This document shows positions 23,595 to 33,117 of a stretch of DNA of 64,000 nt, in pieces. The notes below the pieces were generated by a model. It searched no databases and had not been told where the DNA came from. It saw nothing but the letters and a program-made list of their open reading frames with translations. This stretch comes from Wenxinia marina DSM 24838 (GTDB lineage: Bacteria; Pseudomonadota; Alphaproteobacteria; Rhodobacterales; Rhodobacteraceae), in contig NZ_KB902281.1 in the NCBI RefSeq assembly GCF_000379485.1, positions 1 to 64,000 of the forward strand, written 5' to 3'. Numbering within the stretch: position 1 is the first letter of the stretch; each line of letters opens with the position of its first letter. The position numbers and the translations under genes are program-made.

Positions 23595-26500
23595 ATGCCT
23601 CGCTCCCCCTCCCACGTCACCGTCTCGGGCGCGCCCGAGGGGTTCGACGCCCGCCTGATCCTCGACGAGATTTCCCGCTCCGGCGGGCCGGTCGTCCATG
23701 TCGCTCGTGACGACCGCCGGGCCGAGGCGATGCGCGCCGCGCTCGCCTTCTTCGACCCCGCGCTGCCGGTGGTGACCTTTCCGGCGTGGGACTGCCTGCC
23801 CTACGACCGCGTCTCGCCGTCGGCGGACATCACCGCGACCCGGATGGCGACGCTTGCGGCCCTCGTGCACCGGATGCCCGAGCGCTTCGTCCTGCTCACC
23901 ACGCTCAACGCCGCGACGCAGCGGGTGCCGGCGCGCGAGGTGCTGAAGGACGCGGCCTTCATCGCGAACGTCGGCAGCCGGGTCGACGAGGACGCCCTGC
24001 GCAAGTTCCTCGTCCGCATGGGCTTCACCCAGTCGCCCACGGTGACCGAGCCGGGCGACTACGCCGTCCGCGGCGGCATCATCGACATCTACCCGCCGGG
24101 GCAGGACGGGCCGGTCCGGCTCGACCTGTTCGGCGACGTCCTCGACGGCGCGCGGCGCTTCGATCCCGCCACCCAGCGCACGACCGAGAAGCTGAAGACC
24201 GTCGAGCTCGCCCCCGTCTCGGAGGTCATCCTCGACGACGCGGCGATCACCCGCTTCCGCCAGAGCTACCGGATCGAGTTCGGCGCCGCCGGCACCGACG
24301 ACCCGCTCTACGAGGCGGTGAGCGCGGGGCGCAAGCAGGCGGGGATGGAGCACTGGATGCCGTTCTTCCACGACCGGCTCGAGACCCTGTTCGACTACCT
24401 GCCGAACGCGACCATCACCCAGGACGACCAGATCGACGCGGCGCGGGACGCGCGCTGGACGCTGGTGGAGGACGCCTACGAGACCCGCCGCGCCGCGATG
24501 GCGCAGAAGGGGCGGATCGACACCGTCTACAAGCCTGCGCCGCCGGGCGGATTCTACCTGGACGACGCCGCCTGGACCGCGGCGCTGAAGGATCGCCGCG
24601 TCCTGTCCTTCGCGCCGCTGAAGCAGCCGACGGGCCCCGGCGTCACCGACGCGGGCGGGCGGATCGGCCGCGACTTCGCGCCGGAGCGACAGGCGGAGAA
24701 CGTGAACGTCTTCGCTGCGCTGGCGAAGCACGTGAAAGCGAGGGCGGCCGACGGCCCCGTGGTGATCGCCAGCTACTCCGCCGGCGCGCGCGAGCGGCTG
24801 GAGGGGCTGATCGAGGACGAGGGCATCGGCGAGACGATCCCCGTCGACAGCTTCGCCCGCGTCGGCAAGTCCGGCGTGCACCTCGCCGTCTGGGCGCTGG
24901 AGCATGGGTTCGAGGCGCCGAACCTCACCGTCATCTCCGAGCAGGACGTCCTCGGCGACCGTCTGATCCGCCAGTCGAAGAAGCGCCGCCGCGCCGAGAA
25001 CTTCCTCACCGAGGCGCAGTCGCTGTCGCCCGGCGACCTCGTCGTCCATGTCGACCACGGCGTCGGCCGCTACCACGGGCTGGAGGTGGTGACCGCCGCC
25101 GGCGCCGCGCACGAGTGCCTCAAGATCGAGTATGCCGAGGGCGCGACCCTGTTCCTGCCGGTCGAGAACATCGAACTGCTCAGTCGCTACGGCCACGAGG
25201 AAGGCCTTCTCGACAAGCTGGGCGGCGGCGCCTGGCAGGCCAAGAAGGCGCGCCTGAAGGAACGCATCCGCCAGATGGCCGAGCGGCTGATCCGCGTCGC
25301 GGCCGAGCGGGCGCTGCGCAAGGCCCCCGTCCTCGATCCGCCGGACGGCATGTGGGACCAGTTCCTCGCCCGCTTCCCCTATGCCGAGACGGACGACCAG
25401 CTGCAGGCGATCGAGGAGGTGCTGGAGGACATGGAATCCGGCACGCCGATGGACCGCCTCGTCTGCGGCGACGTCGGCTTCGGCAAGACCGAGGTGGCGA
25501 TCCGCGCCGCCTTCGTCGCCGCCATGTCCGGCGTGCAGGTCGCCGTGATCGCGCCGACGACGCTGCTGGCGCGGCAGCACTACAAGGGCTTCGCCGAACG
25601 CTTCCGCGGCTTTCCGATCAACGTCCGCCCGCTGTCGCGCTTCGTCTCGACCACCGACGCCAACCTCACGCGGCAGGGCCTCGCAGACGGGTCGGTGGAC
25701 ATCGTCATCGGCACGCATGCGCTGCTGGCGAAGGGGGTGAAGTTCAAGAACCTCGGCCTGCTCGTCATCGACGAGGAGCAGCATTTCGGCGTCGCCCACA
25801 AGGAACGGCTCAAGGCGCTGCGCTCGGACGTCCACGTCCTGACGCTGACCGCGACGCCGATCCCGCGGACGCTGCAGATGGCGCTCTCCGGCGTGCGCGA
25901 GCTGTCGATCATCGGCACGCCGCCGATCGACCGGCTCGCCATACGCACCTATGTCAGCGAGTTCGACAGCGTCACCATCCGCGAGGCGCTGCTGCGCGAG
26001 CACTTCCGCGGCGGGCAGTCGTTCTTCGTGGTGCCCCGCCTGTCGGACCTGCCCGAGATGGAGGACTGGCTGAAGCGCGAGGTGCCCGAGGTCAGCTACG
26101 TCGTCGCCCACGGCCAGATGGCGGCCGGAGAGCTCGACGACCGGATGAACGCCTTCTACGACGGCAAGTACGACGTGCTGCTGGCGACGACGATCGTCGA
26201 GAGCGGCCTCGACATCCCGACCGCCAACACGATGATCATCCACCGCGCCGACATGTTCGGCCTGGCGCAGCTGTACCAGATCCGCGGCCGGGTCGGCCGC
26301 TCCAAGACGCGCGCCTACGCGTATCTCACCACCAAGCCGCGCAGCCCGCTGACGCCGAACGCGGAGAAGCGCCTGCGCGTCATCGGCTCGCTCGATTCGC
26401 TCGGCGCCGGCTTCACGCTGGCGTCCCAGGATCTCGACATCCGCGGCGCCGGAAACCTCCTCGGCGAGGAGCAGTCGGGCCAGATGCGCGAGGTCGGATA

Positions 26501-27062
26501 CGAGCTGTACCAGCAGATGCTGGAGGACGAGATCGCGCGCATCCGCTCGGGCGCGGGCGAGGCGATGCCGGACGAGGGCAGCTGGGCGCCGCAGATCAAC
26601 CTCGGCGTTCCCGTGCTGATCCCCGAGGAGTACGTGCCCGACCTCGACGTCCGGCTCGGCCTGTACCGCCGCCTCAGCGACCTGTCGACGAAGGTGGAGC
26701 TGGAAGGCTTCGCTGCCGAGCTGATCGACCGCTTCGGCAAGCTCCCGCGCGAGGTGAACGTGCTGCTGACGATCGTGCGCATCAAGGCGATGTGCAAACG
26801 CGCCGGCATCTCGCAGCTGGACGGCGGGCCGAAGGGCGCGACCATCCGCTTCCACAACGACAAGTTCGCCTCGCCTCAGGGGCTGGTGGAGTTCATCCAG
26901 GGACAGGACGGGCTGGCGAAGGTGAAGGACAACCGCATCGTCGTCCGCCGCGACTGGAAGGACGACAAGGAGAAGATCCGAGGCGCCTTCGCCATCGCCC
27001 GCGACCTGGCGGAGAAGGTCGAGGCGAGCAAGAAGGAGAAGGCGAAGGCGGCGGCGAGCTGA
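23595..27062 (+). CDS. mfd: Transcription-repair coupling factor
   Basis: Removes RNA polymerase stalled at DNA lesions and recruits UvrA. The 1155-residue product has the full layout: a UvrB-like N-terminal module, the CarD-like RNA-polymerase-interaction domain near residues 475-540 (SPGDLVVHVDHGVGRYHGLE), a RecG-like translocase with Walker A in CGDVGFGKTEVA (near 625), the DEEQHFGV box, TATPIPRTL, and QIRGRVGRSKTRAYAY, then the C-terminal TRCF domain (about 985-1110). The tail is lysine-rich. It is transcribed toward the CNNM-type gene, 16 bases away. Confidence 0.98.
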   Translation: MPRSPSHVTVSGAPEGFDARLILDEISRSGGPVVHVARDDRRAEAMRAALAFFDPALPVVTFPAWDCLPYDRVSPSADITATRMATLAALVHRMPERFVLLTTLNAATQRVPAREVLKDAAFIANVGSRVDEDALRKFLVRMGFTQSPTVTEPGDYAVRGGIIDIYPPGQDGPVRLDLFGDVLDGARRFDPATQRTTEKLKTVELAPVSEVILDDAAITRFRQSYRIEFGAAGTDDPLYEAVSAGRKQAGMEHWMPFFHDRLETLFDYLPNATITQDDQIDAARDARWTLVEDAYETRRAAMAQKGRIDTVYKPAPPGGFYLDDAAWTAALKDRRVLSFAPLKQPTGPGVTDAGGRIGRDFAPERQAENVNVFAALAKHVKARAADGPVVIASYSAGARERLEGLIEDEGIGETIPVDSFARVGKSGVHLAVWALEHGFEAPNLTVISEQDVLGDRLIRQSKKRRRAENFLTEAQSLSPGDLVVHVDHGVGRYHGLEVVTAAGAAHECLKIEYAEGATLFLPVENIELLSRYGHEEGLLDKLGGGAWQAKKARLKERIRQMAERLIRVAAERALRKAPVLDPPDGMWDQFLARFPYAETDDQLQAIEEVLEDMESGTPMDRLVCGDVGFGKTEVAIRAAFVAAMSGVQVAVIAPTTLLARQHYKGFAERFRGFPINVRPLSRFVSTTDANLTRQGLADGSVDIVIGTHALLAKGVKFKNLGLLVIDEEQHFGVAHKERLKALRSDVHVLTLTATPIPRTLQMALSGVRELSIIGTPPIDRLAIRTYVSEFDSVTIREALLREHFRGGQSFFVVPRLSDLPEMEDWLKREVPEVSYVVAHGQMAAGELDDRMNAFYDGKYDVLLATTIVESGLDIPTANTMIIHRADMFGLAQLYQIRGRVGRSKTRAYAYLTTKPRSPLTPNAEKRLRVIGSLDSLGAGFTLASQDLDIRGAGNLLGEEQSGQMREVGYELYQQMLEDEIARIRSGAGEAMPDEGSWAPQINLGVPVLIPEEYVPDLDVRLGLYRRLSDLSTKVELEGFAAELIDRFGKLPREVNVLLTIVRIKAMCKRAGISQLDGGPKGATIRFHNDKFASPQGLVEFIQGQDGLAKVKDNRIVVRRDWKDDKEKIRGAFAIARDLAEKVEASKKEKAKAAAS

Positions 27063-27078
27063 CAGCCGGCGCCGGCGG

Positions 27079-28407
27079 TCAGCCCTCCGCCGGCTCCAGC
27101 GGCGTGATCTTGAGGAGGGCCACTCGGTTCTCCTCCTTCTGCAGCACCTCGAAGCGGAAGCCGTGGAAGGCGAAGACCTGCCCCTCGGCCGGGATCAGCT
27201 GGGCCTCGTGGATCACGAGGCCGGCGACCGTGTTCGCCTCCTCGTCCGGCAGATGCCAGTCGTGCAGGCGGTTGAGGTCGCGGATCGTCATCTGGCCCTC
27301 GACGAGGTAGCCGCCATCCTCGGTCCGGGCGACCTGCGCCTCGCTCTGGACGTCGAACTCGTCGCTGATCTCGCCGACGATCTCCTCGAGGATGTCCTCG
27401 AGCGTGATCAGGCCCTGCAGCGTGCCGTACTCGTCCACCACCAGCGCGAAGTGCGTGTGCCGCTTGAGGAACTGGCGCATCTGGTCGTCGAGCGTGGTGT
27501 ATTCGGGGATGAAGTAGGGCTTCATCGCCACGCTGAGGATGTCGAAGTTCGCCATCTCCGCCTCGTTCACCTGCCCGTCGTCGCGCAGCATGCGGTTCAG
27601 CGCGCGCAGCAGATCCTTGGCGTGGAGCACGCCGACGATGTTCTCGGGCGTGTCCTTCCACAGGGGCAGGCGGGTGTGCGGGCTCTCCAGCACGCGGGTC
27701 AGGATCTCGGACACCGGCAGGCCGGCATCGAGCGTCTCGACCTGGCTGCGGTGGCGCATGATCTCCTCCACCGCGCGGTCGCCGAGGTCGAGCGCGCCGA
27801 GGATGCGATCGCGGTCTTCCTTCTCGATCGCGCCCTCGTCCTCGCCGAGGGACAGGGCGCCCGCAATTTCCTCGCGCACGGCGAGGACGGAGGCGTCGGG
27901 ATCGGTGCGCACGCCGAAGACTCGCAGCACGCCCCGGACGATCAGCCGGACGAGCGAGACGACGGGCGCCAGCACCTTGACGATCAGCGAGATCGGCGCG
28001 GCGACGGTCGAGGCCATGCTCTCGGCGTTGGTGATGGCGTAGGTCTTGGGCAGCACCTCGGCGAAGATCAGCACGAGAACCGTCATCACCAGCGTCGCGA
28101 GCGCCACGCCGCCGTCGCCGACCACGCGCGTCAGCAGCGCGGTCGCGAGCGAGGTCGCGAGGATGTTGACGACGTTATTGCCGAGAAGGACCGAGCCGAT
28201 CAGCCGCTCGCTGTCCTCGGTCACGTCGAGGGCGCGGGCGGCGCCCTTGTGGCCCCTGTCGGCGGCGGAGCGCAGCTTGCCACGGCTCGCGGCGGTGAGG
28301 GCGGTCTCGGAGCCCGAGAAGAAGGCCGAGGCGACGAGAAGGCACAGGATGGCGCCGGCGGTCATCCAGAAGGCGGCGTCGGAGAAAAGGGGGGTCATCG
28401 GTTCCAT
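27079..28407 (-). CDS. CNNM/CorC-type membrane protein with CBS domains
   Basis: A 442-residue hemolysin-C/CorC-family protein: a DUF21 membrane domain with about four helices (residues 8-200, including AFFSGSETALTAASR and LLGNNVVNILATSLAT), two CBS domains (about 210-335) that bind adenine nucleotides in relatives, and a C-terminal CorC_HlyC domain. These proteins are tied to magnesium or other divalent-cation efflux or its control. ATG at 28407 is chosen; GTG at 28416 and ATG at 28398 are also in frame. The frame has no truncation. Confidence 0.9.
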   Translation of the reverse strand: MEPMTPLFSDAAFWMTAGAILCLLVASAFFSGSETALTAASRGKLRSAADRGHKGAARALDVTEDSERLIGSVLLGNNVVNILATSLATALLTRVVGDGGVALATLVMTVLVLIFAEVLPKTYAITNAESMASTVAAPISLIVKVLAPVVSLVRLIVRGVLRVFGVRTDPDASVLAVREEIAGALSLGEDEGAIEKEDRDRILGALDLGDRAVEEIMRHRSQVETLDAGLPVSEILTRVLESPHTRLPLWKDTPENIVGVLHAKDLLRALNRMLRDDGQVNEAEMANFDILSVAMKPYFIPEYTTLDDQMRQFLKRHTHFALVVDEYGTLQGLITLEDILEEIVGEISDEFDVQSEAQVARTEDGGYLVEGQMTIRDLNRLHDWHLPDEEANTVAGLVIHEAQLIPAEGQVFAFHGFRFEVLQKEENRVALLKITPLEPAEG

Positions 28408-28545
28408 GGGGCGCACTTGCGCGATTGTGTCTTAATGCGGCCAGATCGAGCCGTGTTCAACCCGCCGCGCCGGTCCGCCCGGCGACGACGGCGGCGGCAG
28501 GACGGTCGATCGGCGCCGCGGCCGCAGCGGGGCATGGTCCTGCGC

Positions 28546-29505
28546 TCAACCGGCCGGGGCCTCGGCGGTTCCGCCGCCATCCTCGCGTGCGAGAGGGTGA
28601 TGCCGCGTCACCAGCTCCCGCAGGCGGGCGTCGAGGACGTGGGTGTAGATCTCGGTCGTCGAGACGTCGGCATGGCCGAGCAGCGTCTGGATCGCGCGCA
28701 GGTCCGCGCCGTGGGCGAGGAGGTGGGTCGCGAAGGCGTGGCGCAGGGTGTGCGGCGAGACCTTCGCCGGAGACACGCCCGCCCGCACCGCCAGCTCCTT
28801 GATGAGCGCGTGGAAGCGGTGGCGCGTCAGGTGCCCCTCGCGCCCGGTGGAGGGGAACAGGAACCGCGACGCCGGGCGGCCCTTCGCGCGCGCCGCATCC
28901 TCGGCGGCGTCGCGCCTGATCAGCCATTCGGCCAGCGCCGCCCGGGCGGGGCCGGACAGCGGTACCATCCGCTCCTTGCCGCCCTTGCCCTTCACCAGCA
29001 GCATCCGCGGATCGCCCCGCACCGCCGCGACGGGCAGCGAGACCAGCTCGGTCACCCGCAGGCCGGTGGCGTAGAGCAGCTCCATCAGGCAGGTGTCGCG
29101 CACCGCCTCGCGCCCCTCGCGGGCGGCGTCGATCAGGCGCGTCGCCTCGTCCTCGGTCAGCGTCTTCGGCAGGCGCTTGTCCTTGCCGGGGCCGCTGAGG
29201 CGGATCGCGGGATTGTCGTTCCGCCACCCCTCGTCGAAGGCGAACCGGTAGAGCTGGCGGATCGCCGACAGGCGCCGGGCGCGGGTGGCGCGGGACAGGC
29301 CCTCGGCCTCGCACGAGACGAGGTAGTCCTCGATGTCCGACTGCGCGGCGGTCGCGAAGGACGCGCGTCGATGCGCCAGCCAGCCGGCCGCGTCCTTGAG
29401 GTCCCGCCCATAGGCCAGCAGCGTGTTGCGCGCGGCCCCCGCCTCCGCCGCCTGCGCCTCCAGGAAGACCGAGATCCAGCCGGCATCGTCCCGTGGCGCG
29501 GTCAT
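28546..29505 (-). CDS. xerD: Site-specific tyrosine recombinase XerD
   Basis: With XerC, resolves chromosome dimers at dif. The 319 residues have the SAM-like N-terminal domain (about 5-95) and the catalytic domain with R150 (ATGLRVTELVSL), the HTLRH box (H252, R255), H278 (LLGHAD) and nucleophile Y287 (TTEIYTHV). The KGKGGKERMVPL loop is also present. The ATG at 29505 shares one base with the stop of the upstream gene; a GTG one codon earlier is an alternative. No dif-like site was identified nearby. Confidence 0.93.
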   Translation of the reverse strand: MTAPRDDAGWISVFLEAQAAEAGAARNTLLAYGRDLKDAAGWLAHRRASFATAAQSDIEDYLVSCEAEGLSRATRARRLSAIRQLYRFAFDEGWRNDNPAIRLSGPGKDKRLPKTLTEDEATRLIDAAREGREAVRDTCLMELLYATGLRVTELVSLPVAAVRGDPRMLLVKGKGGKERMVPLSGPARAALAEWLIRRDAAEDAARAKGRPASRFLFPSTGREGHLTRHRFHALIKELAVRAGVSPAKVSPHTLRHAFATHLLAHGADLRAIQTLLGHADVSTTEIYTHVLDARLRELVTRHHPLAREDGGGTAEAPAG

Positions 29506-31043
29506 CACGGCGCCCGGTCGAGGATCAGCACCTGCAGCGCCGCGCGCCGGGCGAGATCCTCGAGGCCGACCGCCCGAAGGGTGGCCAGCGCCCCCGTCAG
29601 GGCCGTCGTGTCGCCCGCGAGGCCCTGGTTGAACTGGGTGCCGGCGCGAAGAAGCGCTTCGCCCAGACGGCCCGCCTCTATCAGTTCCGCCGCGCTCTGC
29701 GGCACTTCGGCGCCGGCGAAGGCCGCCACGATGGCCGTCTCGGCCGGGCCGGAGGGCGACAGACCGGCGACGTCGCCCCGCGCCACGCCGTTCAGAAGGC
29801 GGCCCGTGCCATCGTCGGCGGGGCGCGCCAGCGCCGCCGCCTCGTAGTCCGGTGACAGCAGCGCGATACGGTGCGCAAGCGCCGCCGCCTCGCCGGTCAG
29901 CGGGACCCCGGCCAGGGCGGCGGCGTATTCCTGCGCGAACGGCACCTCGGCGCGGATCGCCTCCATCGCCGCCCAGGCCTCGGGCAGCGCCTCCGCCACG
30001 GCGGCCGGCCCGTCCTGCAGCGCCGCCTCGAAGCGCTGGATCGCCGCGGCGCGGTCCCAGACGCCGCCCGACGCGCCGGGGCTCTGACGGGTGTAGAGGT
30101 CGAACAGGACGTTCTGCGAGACCGCGCCGTTGCGCGCCAGCCGCTCCGCCGCCTCGATCTGGAGCCGCCAGGCGGTGATCTCGCGCAGGTCGGCATGGGC
30201 GAAGGCCCGGGGCAGGTCGGCGGTCGGCAGCGCCTCTCCGATCGCTTCGTAGAGGCGGAACATCAGCGGCGTCACACGTTCGGGCACCGGCAGCGGGAAC
30301 GCCGTCTCGTCCAGCGTCACGTCGAGGAAGCGGGTCAGCAGCGCCTCTTCCTCGGGCGTCACGTCGCCGAGCGCGATGGCGGTGTTCAGCGTCAGCGCCG
30401 CCGCGTTCCAGTCGCCCTGCCGTGCGAGGCAGAAGACGCGGGCGGGCAGGGTGGGCGCGATGGTCGGGCGGTCGCGCATGGCCGCGCAGGCCGCGTCCTC
30501 GGTCCCCAGCAGAAGCGAGACGTCGAACCAGCGGCGGAACCGCTCGGGGTCGTCGACCGGTCCCGCGGCCTCCAGCAGCGCCGCCGCCGGCTCCAGCGCC
30601 CCGAGGTCGAGGAGCTTGTCGACGCGGGCGAGGAACAGCGCGCCGCCCGGGCCGGCGTCCATCGGCGGATCGGCCTCCGCCAGCATCAGCATCGAGATCA
30701 GATCCTGCATCGCCGGTAGCGTCTCGATCCGCTCGCCCCGGACGAGCTCAGTCAGCGCCGCCTCGGAGGAGCGCGACCACAGGCTCGCCGGCAGGCCGGT
30801 GACGGATGGGGGCAGCAGGCCGACCGGATCGGCCGTCGGCTGGTCGAGCGGGGTCACCGTGATCTCCGGCGAGGTCGCGTCGCCCGAGACCGGAGGCTCG
30901 GCCGCGGCCGGGTTCGCGGCGGGCGGCGCCGTCTCGACGCTGCGGGATAGCCAGTCGATCGCCGACAGAGGTGCGTCGGCCTCCTGCGCGGCGGCAGGGC
31001 CCGCGAGCGCCGCCAGCGCGACCAGTCGGGCGAGCGCGCGCAT
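29505..31043 (-). CDS. Putative secreted helical-repeat protein, unknown
   Basis: A 512-residue protein with a signal peptide (residues 1-19, cut after GPAAA), a low-complexity proline/alanine linker to about residue 75, then a long all-helical body rich in alanine and leucine that looks like tetratricopeptide-like repeats, although no repeat matches the consensus clearly. Exported to the periplasm. Start and stop overlap its neighbours by one base each (TGATG at both ends), so the order 51-residue protein, this protein, XerD is tightly coupled. I do not recognise a named family. Confidence 0.8.
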   Translation of the reverse strand: MRALARLVALAALAGPAAAQEADAPLSAIDWLSRSVETAPPAANPAAAEPPVSGDATSPEITVTPLDQPTADPVGLLPPSVTGLPASLWSRSSEAALTELVRGERIETLPAMQDLISMLMLAEADPPMDAGPGGALFLARVDKLLDLGALEPAAALLEAAGPVDDPERFRRWFDVSLLLGTEDAACAAMRDRPTIAPTLPARVFCLARQGDWNAAALTLNTAIALGDVTPEEEALLTRFLDVTLDETAFPLPVPERVTPLMFRLYEAIGEALPTADLPRAFAHADLREITAWRLQIEAAERLARNGAVSQNVLFDLYTRQSPGASGGVWDRAAAIQRFEAALQDGPAAVAEALPEAWAAMEAIRAEVPFAQEYAAALAGVPLTGEAAALAHRIALLSPDYEAAALARPADDGTGRLLNGVARGDVAGLSPSGPAETAIVAAFAGAEVPQSAAELIEAGRLGEALLRAGTQFNQGLAGDTTALTGALATLRAVGLEDLARRAALQVLILDRAP

Positions 31044-31198
31044 CAGTCGGTCGGCGTCAGGGTGACCGGCTCGGTCACCTGCCGCTCGGGCGCGGCGAAG
31101 TCGTCGGGGAAGAAGACGGGGCCGACATAGGCATAGGCCACGAGGCAGATCGCGGCGAGAAGGACGAGCCAGAACAACAGCTTGATCAGTCTCCACAT
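31043..31198 (-). CDS. 51-residue single-pass membrane protein
   Basis: A 51-codon gene that starts MWRLIKLLFWLVLLAAICL: a basic start, one membrane helix over about residues 5-27, then a short acidic/proline tail (FFPDDFAAPERQVTEP) that would face the periplasm. Its stop overlaps the ATG of the next gene (TGATG), strong evidence that it is real despite its size. Role unknown; the constant coupling to the exported helical protein suggests that they work together. It diverges from aroK. Confidence 0.8.
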   Translation of the reverse strand: MWRLIKLLFWLVLLAAICLVAYAYVGPVFFPDDFAAPERQVTEPVTLTPTD

Positions 31199-31370
31199 GC
31201 GCCTGTTCCCTTCCTGCCGTCCTGCCCGGCGCCGTTCCGGCTGCCTGTTCCGCCCGACTTATATATGGCTTTTCGCCCAAGTTCACGCCATTCAGGTCCG
31301 CGCGGCGGGAGCGGGCCGCGAGTCAGGGCGGACAGGCCACACGGCCCCGGCCGGGAGGGGAAGGACGGCG

Positions 31371-31964
31371 ATGCAGCGGGCGGCGGGGCAGGCGGGGACA
31401 GCGGCACGGCCGCGCCCCTATCGCCTTCACCGGACCGTCGTCCTCGTCGGCATGATGGGCTCGGGCAAGAGCGCGGTGGGCCGCACGCTCGCCGGGCGGC
31501 TCGGCGTGCCGCACATCGATTCGGACGTCGCGATCGAGGAGGCGGCCAACGCCACCATCGCCGAAATCTTCGCCCGCGACGGCGAGGCCTTCTTCCGCGA
31601 TCGCGAGCGGGCGGTGATCTCGCGCCTGCTGTCCGGCCCGCCGGTCGTCCTGTCCACCGGCGGCGGCGCGTTCGTCTCGGCCGAGAACCGGCGCATGATC
31701 TCGGAGCGAGGGGTGTCGATCTGGCTGGACGCTGCGCTCGACACGCTGTGGGAGAGGGTGCGCCACAAGGACACCCGCCCGCTCCTGAAGGCGCCCGATC
31801 CGAAGGGCCGGCTGGCCGAGCTGATGGAGGCGCGCACGCCCCTCTACGCCGAGGCGGACCTGTCGGTGGCCAGCGAGCCGGGCTACAGCCTCGACCAGAC
31901 GACGGATCGGGTGATCGCGGCCCTGCTGACCCGGCCCGACGTGCTGACGGAGGAGACCGCATGA
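31371..31964 (+). CDS. aroK: Shikimate kinase
   Basis: Phosphorylates shikimate with ATP in aromatic amino-acid synthesis. The 197 residues have the P-loop GMMGSGKS (27-34), the shikimate-binding DSD (HIDSDVAIEEA), the FFRDRER segment with a key arginine, and STGGGAF. The lid region is DTRPLLKAPDPKGRL. The ATG at 31371 follows GGGGAAGGA and leaves a 20-residue basic leader that is common in this family. An upstream frame extension is ignored. The stop overlaps the aroB ATG by four bases. The 172-base gap to the divergent small gene contains a TATATA box near 31261. Confidence 0.95.
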   Translation: MQRAAGQAGTAARPRPYRLHRTVVLVGMMGSGKSAVGRTLAGRLGVPHIDSDVAIEEAANATIAEIFARDGEAFFRDRERAVISRLLSGPPVVLSTGGGAFVSAENRRMISERGVSIWLDAALDTLWERVRHKDTRPLLKAPDPKGRLAELMEARTPLYAEADLSVASEPGYSLDQTTDRVIAALLTRPDVLTEETA

Positions 31965-33073
31965 GCATCGAGACCGTCCGCGTCGACCTGCCGGGGCGCG
32001 CCTACGACATCCGCATCGGCCCCGGCCTGCTGGACGGCATCGCGGCTGACCTCGCTCCGCTTCTGCGCCGGCCGCGGGTGCGGATCGTGACGGAGGAGAG
32101 GGTCGCGGCTGCGCACCTGCCGCGGCTCGAGGCGGCGCTGGACGCCGGCGGCGTCGATCACGCGACGCTGGTGCTGCCGCCGGGCGAGGGGACCAAGGGC
32201 TGGGACGGGCTGTCGCGGACCTGCGAGTGGCTCCTCGCCGAAGGAGTGGAGCGCAAGGACGTCGTCGTCGCCTTCGGCGGCGGCGTGGTGGGCGACCTCG
32301 TCGGCTTCGCCGCCGCGGTGCTGCGGCGAGGGACGGCGTTCGTGCAGGTGCCGACGACGCTGCTGGCGCAGGTCGACAGCTCGGTCGGCGGCAAGACCGG
32401 CATCAACACGCCGCAGGGCAAGAACCTCGTCGGCGCGTTCCACCAGCCGCGGCTGGTGATCGCGGACACCGGCCTGCTGTCGACCCTGCCGGAGCGCGAC
32501 TTCCGCGCCGGCTATGGCGAGGTGATGAAGTACGGCCTGCTCGGCGACGCGGACTTCTTCGCCTGGCTGGAAGGGGCCGGGCCGTCGCTGCGGGACGATC
32601 CCGCGGCGCTGGTCCGTGCCGTCCGGCGGTCCTGCGAGATGAAGGCCGAGATCGTGATGCGCGACGAGACCGAGGAGGGGGACCGGGCGCTCCTGAACCT
32701 CGGCCACACGTTCTGTCATGCGCTGGAGGCGGCGACCGGATATTCCGATCGGCTGCTGCATGGCGAGGGCGTCGCGATCGGTTGCGCGCTGGCGTTCGAG
32801 CTGTCGGCGCGCCTCGGCCTCTGCCCGCAGGAAGAGCCGTCGCGGGTGCGGGCGCACCTCGCCGCGATGGGGCTGAAGCGGGATCTGGCGGACATCCCGG
32901 GCGACCTGCCGGACGCGGAGGGGGTGCTGCGGCTCATGGCGCAGGACAAGAAGGTGCAGGACGGGCGCCTGCGCTTCGTCCTCGCCCGCCGGATCGGGGA
33001 GGCGTTCGTGACCGCCGACGTGCCGCGCGAGACGGTGGCCGGGATGCTGCACGAGGCGCTGGCGGCGCGCTGA
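31961..33073 (+). CDS. aroB: 3-dehydroquinate synthase
   Basis: Converts DAHP to 3-dehydroquinate, the second step of the shikimate pathway, using NAD and a divalent metal. The 370-residue protein shows VVAFGGGVVGDLVGFAAA, QVPTTLLAQVDSSVGGKTGINTPQ in segments, and the metal ligands in the E of YGEVMKYGLL, the H of NLGHTFCHALE and the H of LLHGEGVAIG. It starts at ATG 31961, inside the aroK stop (ATGA), the usual aroK-aroB arrangement. Confidence 0.96.
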   Translation: MSIETVRVDLPGRAYDIRIGPGLLDGIAADLAPLLRRPRVRIVTEERVAAAHLPRLEAALDAGGVDHATLVLPPGEGTKGWDGLSRTCEWLLAEGVERKDVVVAFGGGVVGDLVGFAAAVLRRGTAFVQVPTTLLAQVDSSVGGKTGINTPQGKNLVGAFHQPRLVIADTGLLSTLPERDFRAGYGEVMKYGLLGDADFFAWLEGAGPSLRDDPAALVRAVRRSCEMKAEIVMRDETEEGDRALLNLGHTFCHALEAATGYSDRLLHGEGVAIGCALAFELSARLGLCPQEEPSRVRAHLAAMGLKRDLADIPGDLPDAEGVLRLMAQDKKVQDGRLRFVLARRIGEAFVTADVPRETVAGMLHEALAAR

Positions 33074-33117
33074 TCGGCCGCTTGCCGCCCCGGCCCGCGC
33101 GCCGTAACACCGCGCCC

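Noticed and set aside
23370-26855. A 1161-codon open frame on the minus strand opposite mfd
   Set aside because: It is antisense to a certain gene, has the arginine/alanine-rich composition of a GC-bias shadow and no recognisable domain. Similar long antisense frames opposite cysS, cimA, argS, the antiporter and others were left out for the same reason.
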